Origin: Janthinobacterium sp. TND4EL3
GTDB lineage: Bacteria > Pseudomonadota > Gammaproteobacteria > Burkholderiales > Burkholderiaceae_D
DNA length: 64,000 nucleotides
Assembly: GCF_900156175.1 (NCBI RefSeq)
Contig: NZ_FTMV01000006.1
Coordinates: forward strand, 1 to 64,000
Reading direction: 5' to 3'
Position numbers and translations under genes: made by a program. Under the pieces are notes generated by a model. The model did no database searches. It saw only the letters and a program-made list of their open reading frames with translations, and had not been told where the DNA came from. Shown here one piece after another: positions 57,236 to 64,000 of the stretch (position 1 is its first letter; the number at the start of each line of letters is the position of its first letter).

Positions 57236-58750
57236 TCAACCGAGGCGCACGGGAATAAAAATCTTGTCCGGGCCGCGCTGTATCAGCAAGGCCACCGACT
57301 TGGCGGATTTCTCGACCACGTCGCGCACCTGCTCGACCGTGTTGACGGGACGGCCATTGACCGACAATAGCACGTCACCCGGCTGCACGCCGGCATTCGC
57401 CGCCGCACCGCCCGCGTCTTCCACCAGCAGGCCGGCGCTGATGCCCGCCTCGCGTTTTTCATCCGATTGTAACGGACGCAGGGCCAGGCCCAGCTTTACC
57501 TTGCCGGCGGCGCTGTCGCTCTTCGCCACTTCGGCCACCTTGTCGGCCGCATTGCCCAGCGTGGCCGTCAGGGTGACGATCTTGCCGTCACGCCAGACAT
57601 CCATGCTGATCTTGTCGCCTGGCAAGGACGTGCCCACCAGCGCCGGCAAGTCGGCCGAGCCGATGATGCGCTGGCCATTCACCTTGCGCACCACGTCGCC
57701 CGATTTCAGGCCCGCCTTGTCGGCCGGGCTGCCCCGCTCGACATTGGCCACCAGCGCGCCTTCCGGCGTGGCCAGCTTGAACGAGTCGGCAAAGCCCTGG
57801 TTGACTTCCTGCACCGTCACGCCCAGCTTGGCGTGGCTGGCCTTGCCCGTGGCAACGATCTGGTCCTTGATGCGGCCGGCCAGGTCGATGGGGATGGCGA
57901 ACGACAGGCCCTGGAAGCCGCCCGTCTGGCTGTAGATCTGCGAATTGATGCCGACCACTTCGCCACGCGTGTTGAACAGGGGGCCGCCCGAGTTGCCGGG
58001 GTTGACCGCCACGTCCGTCTGGATGAAGGGCACGTTGCTGTCATCGGGCAGGGAACGGCCCTTGGCGCTGACGACGCCCGCCGTCACCGTGCTGTCGAAG
58101 CCATACGGCGAACCGATGGCCAGCACCCACTCGCCCACTTTCAGGTCGCTCGAATGGCCGAGCGGCACGACGGGCAGGTTGTTGGCGTCGATCTTCAGCA
58201 CGGCGATATCGGTCTTCGGATCCGTGCCGAGCACCTTGGCGCGGAATTCGCGGCGGTCATTGAGCTTGACGGTCACTTCGCGCGCATCGCGCACCACGTG
58301 GGCATTGGTCATGATGACGCCGTCGGGGCTGACGATGAAGCCGGAACCGAGGCCGTGCGTGGGCACGTCGCGCCCGCCCCGCTGTCCGCCCTGCGGGCCC
58401 TGGAAGCGGCGGAAGAATTCGAAGAAGGGGTCGTTGCCGAAATCGTCGTTGCCGGCCTGGGCCGAGGGGTCGTAGGCCACCTTGGTGCTGCCCGTGACGC
58501 TGATATTGACGACGGCCGGGCTGTTGCGCGCGGCGATCTGGCTAAAGTCGGGCAAGGCCACCAGCGGCGCGCCAGCGGCGGCGGGCGCCACGGCAGCGGC
58601 CACGGGAGCCGAAGCAACGGCGGCGGCATTCGCGCCGGCATTGTTCTGATGCACCACCATGGCGCCGCCGGCGCCCAGCACACCGATCGCGGCCAGCGCG
58701 GCTACGGTGCGTTTGATGTTCAGGGATGCGGTTTTCGTTTGCTTTTCCAT
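57236..58750 (-). CDS. DegP/DegQ-type periplasmic serine protease
   Basis: This 504-residue protein is a trypsin-like protease with two PDZ domains that degrades or refolds damaged periplasmic proteins. The N-terminal hydrophobic segment (about 13-33) serves as signal or anchor. The catalytic triad is visible: His151 in MTNAHVV, Asp181 in KTDIAVLK and Ser254 in GNSGGPLF. The PDZ domains lie at about 285-375 and 410-500. I chose the ATG at 58750, as GAGGAG lies six bases upstream; an earlier ATG at 58768 is less likely. Confidence 0.94.
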   Translation of the reverse strand: MEKQTKTASLNIKRTVAALAAIGVLGAGGAMVVHQNNAGANAAAVASAPVAAAVAPAAAGAPLVALPDFSQIAARNSPAVVNISVTGSTKVAYDPSAQAGNDDFGNDPFFEFFRRFQGPQGGQRGGRDVPTHGLGSGFIVSPDGVIMTNAHVVRDAREVTVKLNDRREFRAKVLGTDPKTDIAVLKIDANNLPVVPLGHSSDLKVGEWVLAIGSPYGFDSTVTAGVVSAKGRSLPDDSNVPFIQTDVAVNPGNSGGPLFNTRGEVVGINSQIYSQTGGFQGLSFAIPIDLAGRIKDQIVATGKASHAKLGVTVQEVNQGFADSFKLATPEGALVANVERGSPADKAGLKSGDVVRKVNGQRIIGSADLPALVGTSLPGDKISMDVWRDGKIVTLTATLGNAADKVAEVAKSDSAAGKVKLGLALRPLQSDEKREAGISAGLLVEDAGGAAANAGVQPGDVLLSVNGRPVNTVEQVRDVVEKSAKSVALLIQRGPDKIFIPVRLG

Positions 58751-58932
58751 GAATTGCTCCTCATTCAATGAGATTTTGATGTATGCAATAGTGGGCCACG
58801 AGTCTTAGGCAGTGCTTAACATTTTTCCATTTGGAAACAGGCATTTGCGCCTTTAAGCATCGCTTAATCTTGCGTTCCGCACGCGCATCGCATGGCGGGC
58901 TATGGAAGGGCATACCGGGCCTGGACGTGACA

Positions 58933-58953
58933 CTGGCCGGATCAACCGGCCAG
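58933..58953. terminator. Hairpin after hsp20, terminator-like
   Basis: CTGGCCGG and CCGGCCAG form a perfect eight-base-pair stem with a five-base loop. It is 56 bases beyond the hsp20 stop. On the plus strand it is followed by TATTTTA, on the minus strand there is no T-run. The remaining bases between 58751 and 59008 show nothing else clear. Confidence 0.4.
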
Positions 58954-59008
58954 TATTTTACTGCATGCAAAGGGGCTGTCCGGGCGCCCGGGGGGCGCCG
59001 CGATCAGA

Positions 59009-59482
59009 TCAGGCCGCCTGGCGCTGTTCCAGCGTGCTGACGGTGGCGGCGGAAATGGTCCCGCTGCCGGTGCCGATCTCGATCTTGCGCGGTTTCAGCG
59101 CTTCCGGCACTTCCCGCACGAGGTCGATGGTCAGCATGCCGTTCTCAAACGTGGCGCCCGTGACCTTCACGTGGTTGGCCAGCTGGAAACGCTGTTCGAA
59201 ATCGCGGGCAGCGATGCCGCGGTGCAAGAACGTGCGCTCGACGCCATCTTTCTGCTTGCGGCCCGTGACGTGCAGCGAGTCGCGTTCGGTGATGATGTCG
59301 ATCTCTTCGCGCGAGAAGCCGGCCAATGCCATCACGATCCGGTATTTATCTTCCGACACCAGTTCGATGTTGTATGGGGGATAGCTCGGTTGCGCATCGG
59401 CGCGCTGTTCGTTGAGCAGCTGTGCCAGGCGGTCGAAGCCGATGGCGGAACGGTACAGGGGAGCAAGGTCAAAAGTACGCAT
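59009..59482 (-). CDS. Small heat-shock protein Hsp20 (IbpA-like)
   Basis: The 157-residue protein has an alpha-crystallin domain (about 40-130), starting YNIELVSEDKYRIVMALAGF and ending VKVTGATFENGMLTIDL. The start MRTFDLAPLYRSAIGFDRL is the IbpA/B-type. It holds unfolded proteins for refolding by DnaK and ClpB. I chose the ATG at 59482 (AAGGA upstream); the longer open frame to 59500 is not needed. No convincing sigma32 promoter was seen. Confidence 0.94.
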   Translation of the reverse strand: MRTFDLAPLYRSAIGFDRLAQLLNEQRADAQPSYPPYNIELVSEDKYRIVMALAGFSREEIDIITERDSLHVTGRKQKDGVERTFLHRGIAARDFEQRFQLANHVKVTGATFENGMLTIDLVREVPEALKPRKIEIGTGSGTISAATVSTLEQRQAA

Positions 59483-59681
59483 GATAAATATCCTTTTCAA
59501 ATAAAGCGATAAGAGGGGCGGACCTCACCGTGAGCATCCGCTTGCTACCAATCTAAGGACGATCAAGCGGCCTTCAAGGCCTTGAAATTGGCGCAACACG
59601 CCCCAGACGGAGCCAAATTTGTAAGAAATTTTTACAGAGTGCTAGACTCGGCCTTTGCCCTCCACGAAGCCGCCCCGTCCC

Positions 59682-61565
59682 ATGCCTTGTTCCCGTGCCG
59701 TCCTGTCCTTGTCCTTCTCCTTTCTCGTTTCCGCAGTGGCCCAGGCCGCCTCGCCCATGGCTCCCCCCATCGTGCTGCATGTCGATGCCAGCAACGTGGC
59801 GCAGCAACTGTTCAGCATCCGCGCAAGCATTCCCGCCGCGCCCGGCAAGCTGACCCTGCTGTATCCGCAATGGGTACCGGGCAACCACGGCCCCAGCGGC
59901 CCGCTGAACCAGCTGGCCGGCCTGCGCCTGTCCGCCAATGGCCAGCCCCTGGAGTGGCGGCGCGATCCCGTCAACATGTTCGCCTTCCACCTCGACGTGC
60001 CGGCCGGTGCCACGGCCGTGGAAGCGCAATACCAGTTCCTCTCGCCCGTCGACACGAGCCAGGGCCGCATCACCATGACGGGCGCCATGCTGGGCGTGCA
60101 ATGGCATGCGATGACACTGTATCCGGCCGGGCGCGCCGCGCGCGACATCCTCGTGCAGCCGAGCCTGAGCCTGCCCGCCGGCTGGGAATTTGCCAGCGCC
60201 CTGGAAGTGCGCGCGCGGGCGGCCACGCCGGCCGGCCAGCAAGTCGATTTCGAGCCGCTGGACCTCGACACCCTGGTCGACTCGCCCGTCTTTGCCGGAC
60301 GCCACTTCGAACGCATCGACCTCGATCCCGGCGCCAGTGTCCCCGTGCACCTGAACGTGATGGCCGACAGCGCCGACAGCCTGGAAGCGACGCCGCAGCA
60401 AGTCGAGCAACACCGCGCCATGCTGCAGCAAGCCTATAAACTGTTCGGCGCGCGCCATTACCGCCACTATGATTTCCTGCTGGCCCTGAGCGACGAGTTC
60501 GGCGGCATCGGCCGCGAACACCTGCAATCGAGCGAAAACGGCGTCAAGCCCGGTTATTTCAGCGAGTGGGACAAGAACGAGGCGGGCCGCGTGCTGCTGC
60601 CGCACGAGCTGGTGCACTCGTGGAACGGCAAGTTCCGCCGCCCCGCCGGCCAGGACACGCCGGACTTCAACACGCCGCTGCAGAACAGCCTGCTGTGGGT
60701 CTACGAAGGCCAGACGCAATACTGGGGCAATGTGCTGGCGGCCCGCTCCGGCCTGGTGGCCCCGGCCCACATGCGCGACCTGTTCGCTGCGACGGCCGCC
60801 CATTACGACGTGATGCCGGGGCGCAGCTGGCGCACCATGCAGGACACGACGAACGACCCCATCATCAATGGCCGGCGCCCCATCGCCTGGAGCAGCTGGC
60901 AGCGCGACGAGGATTACTATATGGAAGGCGCGCTGGTCTGGCTCGACGTCGACACCACCATCCGGCAACTGTCGGGCGAGCGCCGCTCGCTGGACGACTT
61001 CGCGCGCAGTTTCTTTGGCGTGCAGGACGGCAGCACGACGCCCCTGCCCTACACCTTCGAGGACGTGGTGGCGGCCCTGAACGCCGTGCAGCCGCACGAC
61101 TGGACCACCTTTTTGCGCACGCGCCTCGACGGCCACGGCCCCGGCGCACCGCTGGACGGCCTGGCCCGTGCCGGCTGGAAACTCGTCTACCGCGACGCGC
61201 CCACGCCGTTCATGAAAGCCAATGAAGAGCGCAGCAAGGGCACGGACCTGACGTACTCGCTGGGCTTGACGATCGACAAGGATGGCAAGCTGGGCAAGCT
61301 GCTGTGGGACGGCCCCGCCTTCAAGGCGGGCTTGTCGGGCAATACGACCTTGCTCGCCGTCAATGGCACGGCTTACACACCCAAGCTGCTGAAGGCGGCC
61401 ATCCAGGCGGCCAAGACGAGCCCGCAACCGATCAACTTGCTAGTCAGAAAGGGCAAGCAATTCCAGACGGTGGCGCTCGACTACCACGGCGGCTTGCGCT
61501 ACCCGCAGCTCGAGCGCATCGCCGGCACGCGCGACCGCCTGTCGGCCATCCTGCAGGCGCGCTGA
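59682..61565 (+). CDS. M61 family glycyl aminopeptidase-like protease
   Basis: This 627-residue secreted protein has a signal peptide (cleavage after VAQAA near residue 24). The zinc motif HELVH (308-312) and the downstream Glu342 in WVYEGQTQYWG are the M61 catalytic residues. A C-terminal PDZ-like domain is suggested by LGLTIDKDGKLGKLLWDGPAFKAGL. M61 enzymes cut peptides with small N-terminal residues such as glycine. I chose the ATG at 59682; a TTG at 59655 would lengthen the signal peptide. No strong ribosome-binding site is visible. Confidence 0.9.
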   Translation: MPCSRAVLSLSFSFLVSAVAQAASPMAPPIVLHVDASNVAQQLFSIRASIPAAPGKLTLLYPQWVPGNHGPSGPLNQLAGLRLSANGQPLEWRRDPVNMFAFHLDVPAGATAVEAQYQFLSPVDTSQGRITMTGAMLGVQWHAMTLYPAGRAARDILVQPSLSLPAGWEFASALEVRARAATPAGQQVDFEPLDLDTLVDSPVFAGRHFERIDLDPGASVPVHLNVMADSADSLEATPQQVEQHRAMLQQAYKLFGARHYRHYDFLLALSDEFGGIGREHLQSSENGVKPGYFSEWDKNEAGRVLLPHELVHSWNGKFRRPAGQDTPDFNTPLQNSLLWVYEGQTQYWGNVLAARSGLVAPAHMRDLFAATAAHYDVMPGRSWRTMQDTTNDPIINGRRPIAWSSWQRDEDYYMEGALVWLDVDTTIRQLSGERRSLDDFARSFFGVQDGSTTPLPYTFEDVVAALNAVQPHDWTTFLRTRLDGHGPGAPLDGLARAGWKLVYRDAPTPFMKANEERSKGTDLTYSLGLTIDKDGKLGKLLWDGPAFKAGLSGNTTLLAVNGTAYTPKLLKAAIQAAKTSPQPINLLVRKGKQFQTVALDYHGGLRYPQLERIAGTRDRLSAILQAR

Positions 61566-61636
61566 GGCGGGGATAAGCATGGCGATTTTGCGCCGCGCCC
61601 CCCATGCGGGGCCGGTTTTTGGTGTATGCTGGCGGC

Positions 61637-61987
61637 ATGAACAATGACACCGACATCCAGCTCAGCGGCCCCTTCAAGGCCACCGACGGCTCCGGCCGTG
61701 CCCACGACATCAAGGCCATCCGCATCTTTGACGAAGGCTACGGCATCATCGACGTCTACGTCGATTTCGCCGCCCCGCTCGAAGCGGGCGCGTACAAGGA
61801 CAAGACCCTGGTCGGCCACATCCTGGCCCGCCTGCGCAGCCTCGGCTACGTGGGCCCCGACTTCGGCCATGGCGACCTGGGCTTGCAAGACAAGAAACTG
61901 ATCGTCCTGGAAGCGCCCGAGGAATTTTCCGCCTTTGCAGTCAGCAAAGGCTGGAAGGATCTTTCGGCAGAATTCGACGAAGACTGA
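61637..61987 (+). CDS. Small protein of unknown function
   Basis: The 116-residue protein begins MNNDTDIQLSGPFKATDGSG and appears soluble and acidic, ending in AEFDED. It has one repeated pattern of hydrophobic residues separated by charged ones (IIDVYVDFAAPLEAG), as in an alpha/beta fold. No signal peptide or metal motif is seen. GGCGG before the ATG may serve as ribosome-binding site. Function and family unrecognised. Confidence 0.7.
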   Translation: MNNDTDIQLSGPFKATDGSGRAHDIKAIRIFDEGYGIIDVYVDFAAPLEAGAYKDKTLVGHILARLRSLGYVGPDFGHGDLGLQDKKLIVLEAPEEFSAFAVSKGWKDLSAEFDED

Positions 61988-62069
61988 GCCTTCAAGCTAT
62001 CAGCACCATCTGCGCCGTACCCGCATCTCGCCGGTACGGCGTTTTTCATGCGCGACAATTTGGTTCAGC

Positions 62070-62828
62070 TTAGTTGATATAGCGCGCGCTCCAGGCGGCG
62101 ATCACATTGGCGACATAGGCCGCATCATTGCGCCCCGTCAATAAGTGGTCGGCATCGTCGAGCGAGACGAAGCTTTTCGGGTGCTTGGCGGCCGTAAAGA
62201 TATCCATCGCGTTCGACAGGCTTACCGTCGTGTCGTTCGGCGCGTGCATCACCAGCAGGGCGCGGCGCAGGCCGGCGATGTGCTCTTTCAGACTGTGGCT
62301 GCCCGCGTCGTCGACGAATTGCTGGCGAATGCGGAAGGGCCGCCCTTCCAGCTGCACCAGCGCCTCGCCCTCGGCGGCGATTTGTTCCAGGTGCTCGCTG
62401 AACATGCGCGTGACATACGCGGGCGTGCTCGGTGCGGCCAGGGTGGCAATGGCGGTCGCTTCCGGCACGTGCGCGGCTGCGGCCAGCACGGCGGCGCCAC
62501 CCAGGCTGTGGCCGATCAGCAATTGCGGCGCAGCATGTTTTGCCCGCAGGAAATCGGCGGCAGCGATCAAATCGTCCACATTCGACGAGAAATTCGTGGC
62601 GGCAAACTCGCCTTCGCTGGCGCCCAGTCCCGTGAAGTCGAAGCGCAGCACGGCGATGCCGTGTTCCGTCAAGCCTTGCGCGATGCGCCGCGCGGCCAGC
62701 ACGTCCTTGCCGCAAGTAAAACAGTGGGCGAACAGCGCGTAGGCGCGGATGGCGCCGTCGGGCGCATCGAGCCGCGCCGCCAGCACATGGCCGTGGGCGC
62801 CGGGAAAATCTTGCCGGGTGGATTTCAT
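62070..62828 (-). CDS. Alpha/beta hydrolase
   Basis: The 252-residue protein has the nucleophile elbow [11 protein letters not shown] (Ser near 107), a probable Asp in HAPNDTTVS near 195 and a His in [10 protein letters not shown] near 229. [18 protein letters not shown] is the start pattern of the acyl-esterase-like group often found fused to or beside OsmC proteins; no OsmC gene is next to it here. It is convergent with the small unknown gene. Substrate unknown. Confidence 0.86.
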   Translation of the reverse strand: MKSTRQDFPGAHGHVLAARLDAPDGAIRAYALFAHCFTCGKDVLAARRIAQGLTEHGIAVLRFDFTGLGASEGEFAATNFSSNVDDLIAAADFLRAKHAAPQLLIGHSLGGAAVLAAAAHVPEATAIATLAAPSTPAYVTRMFSEHLEQIAAEGEALVQLEGRPFRIRQQFVDDAGSHSLKEHIAGLRRALLVMHAPNDTTVSLSNAMDIFTAAKHPKSFVSLDDADHLLTGRNDAAYVANVIAAWSARYIN

Positions 62829-62898
62829 TTTCTCAGATCAAAGCTGCCGCACAGGGCGGCCGATGGCGCATTGTAGCGCCGCCCGGCCGCCGCCTGTT

Positions 62899-63603
62899 TT
62901 AAGCACGCTTGGGAATATCCACGCCCCTGGCAACGGCGGGCCTGGCCAGGAAGGCGTCCAGAACGCGCCGCACGTTCGGGAAATCGTTAAAACCGACGAG
63001 CTCGCCGGCGCCATAGAAGCCCACCAGGCAGCGCACCCACGGGAAGATGGCGATGTCGGCAATCGTGTACTGGCTGCCCATGATCCAGTCGCGGCCCTGC
63101 AGGCGCTGCTCGAGCACGCCCAGCAGACGCCTCGCTTCGCCCAGGTAGCGTTCGAGCGGACGCTTGTCTTCGTATTCCTTGCCGGCGAATTTGTGGAAGA
63201 AACCCACCTGGCCGAACATGGGGCCGACGCCGCCCATCTGGAACATCAGCCACTGGATGGTTTCATAGCGCAAGGCCGCGTCCTGCGGCAGGAACTTGCC
63301 CGTCTTTTCCGCCAGGTACAGCAGGATGGCACCCGACTCGAACAGGGCCAGCGGCTGGCCAGCCGGACCATCCGGGTCGAGGATGGCGGGAATCTTGTTG
63401 TTCGGATTGAGGGACAGGAAGGCGGGCGACAGCTGGTCGTTCTGCTCGAAGCTGACCAGGTGCGGCTCGTATGGGAGACCCAGCTCTTCCAGCAGGATGG
63501 ACACCTTGATGCCGTTCGGCGTCGGCAGCGAGTACAGCTGCAGGCGCTCGGGGTGCAGGGCCGGCCATTTGCGGGTGATGGGGAAGTCGGAAAGTTGGGA
63601 CAT
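62899..63603 (-). CDS. Glutathione S-transferase, Nu-class/YfcG-YghU type
   Basis: The 234-residue protein has an N-terminal thioredoxin fold with LYSLPTPNGIKVSILLEELG and NPNNKIPAILD, and ALFESGAILLYLAEKTGKFLP; the C-terminal all-helix domain follows. The TPNG motif is the active-site threonine pattern of Nu-class enzymes, which act as disulphide-bond oxidoreductases with glutathione. I chose the ATG at 63603 (AAGGA upstream); the longer open frame to 63699 overlaps the next gene. Confidence 0.9.
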   Translation of the reverse strand: MSQLSDFPITRKWPALHPERLQLYSLPTPNGIKVSILLEELGLPYEPHLVSFEQNDQLSPAFLSLNPNNKIPAILDPDGPAGQPLALFESGAILLYLAEKTGKFLPQDAALRYETIQWLMFQMGGVGPMFGQVGFFHKFAGKEYEDKRPLERYLGEARRLLGVLEQRLQGRDWIMGSQYTIADIAIFPWVRCLVGFYGAGELVGFNDFPNVRRVLDAFLARPAVARGVDIPKRA

Positions 63604-63695
63604 GAAAATCCTTATTGAGTGTATGACGTGGCGCAAGAAAGCAAGTATAGCCAAGCATGGCAATGTGCGTTGCGCGGCCATCGCCACTGCCGGCG

Positions 63696-64000
63696 TCACT
63701 GCGTGCGCTGGCCCAACAGGCTCACCGCCTTGCTCAGCACGACATCCTCGCCTGCGGCCAGGCTTTCCCTGGTGGCACGCACCTCGACATCGGGGAAAAT
63801 GCCCACACCCACGAATTCCCGCCCATCAGGATAGGTATCGCGCTTGGCACAAATCCGTCCGTAGCCGCCGCCGGGTAAATACACAAGGATGGGCTGGCCC
63901 GTGCTTCCGCCTGTCGCCTCGCCTATCTTTACTCCCCTCTGCAATGTATCGAAGGAAACAAGAAAATCCTCTGCCGCTGAAAACGTAGCGGCGCCTGTCA
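63696..64000 (-). CDS. S41-family peptidase, C-terminal part only
   Basis: The frame enters from the right edge and ends at 63696. About 100 residues are visible. TFSAAEDFLVSF carries the catalytic serine pattern of C-terminal processing peptidases, followed by GVKIGEATGGSTGQP and, later, GIFPDVEVRATRESL, the usual end of the S41 domain. It is a tail-specific-type protease, probably exported. The start lies beyond the window. Confidence 0.86.
   Translation of the reverse strand, partial: TGAATFSAAEDFLVSFDTLQRGVKIGEATGGSTGQPILVYLPGGGYGRICAKRDTYPDGREFVGVGIFPDVEVRATRESLAAGEDVVLSKAVSLLGQRTQ

Noticed and set aside
59501-59660. Sigma32 promoter before hsp20
   Set aside because: CTTGAA-like bases occur, but no matching CCCCAT-type -10 at the right distance was found.

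Overview
The window looks like chromosomal DNA of a GC-rich betaproteobacterium, most likely an Oxalobacteraceae member close to Janthinobacterium. This is inferred from the protein sequences (VgrG/TssFG, BamC-DapA, PyrG-Eno-FtsB, the HtpX/YciO/YciV group, several TonB-dependent receptors) and from the dense, overlapping gene layout; I could not run a database search. No rRNA, tRNA, CRISPR array or prophage was seen. Nearly all long antisense open frames are shadows of GC-rich genes.

Layout. 1-8.8 kb: the end of a type VI secretion cluster on the minus strand (tssF, tssG, vgrG, and the start of a downstream gene), divergent from a membrane Ser/Thr kinase with TPR repeats and a small unknown partner. 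9-15.4 kb: mutS with an exported protein, slyD, the ribosomal oxygenase roxA, and an Ala-rich lipoprotein with a long structured leader. 15.5-21.8 kb, mostly minus strand: bamC, dapA, a methyltransferase, a site-2 protease, a YciO/Sua5 protein, htpX and a PHP phosphatase. 21.85-24.3 kb: a group II intron, followed by about 540 bp of AT-rich DNA with no clear gene. 24.8-31.8 kb: two small enzyme genes, hslO, then a TonB-dependent receptor and a Tat-exported glycerophosphodiesterase behind tandem Pho-box repeats, and two small unknown proteins. 31.9-36 kb: ftsB, eno, pyrG and a PRC-barrel protein. 36-41.4 kb: a Fur-box-controlled iron (probably heme) uptake operon (chaN, exbB, exbD, tonB, receptor). 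41.5-50 kb: an FAD-linked oxidase, a GNAT, an SOS-boxed dnaE2, a PhzF-like protein and a third TonB-dependent receptor. 50-55 kb: a solute-binding protein, an OsmC-YcaO fusion, a DsbA-like isomerase, and a CoaD-like nucleotidyltransferase fused to an HD phosphohydrolase. 55-59.5 kb: an envelope-stress group (DegP-type protease, two-component system, Hsp20). 59.6-64 kb: an M61 peptidase, a small unknown protein, a hydrolase, a GST and the end of an S41 peptidase.

Themes. Nutrient scavenging stands out: one receptor operon carries phosphate-starvation signals and another an iron signal. Envelope quality control is also well represented (DegP, HtpX, site-2 protease, BamC, SlyD, Hsp20, Hsp33). 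The least ordinary items are the Pho-boxed receptor-phosphodiesterase operon, the CoaD-HD fusion, the kinase-TPR pair beside the T6SS genes, an intergenic repeat family with two full copies and one partial copy, a perfect terminator directly in front of ftsB, and a 30-residue membrane protein.
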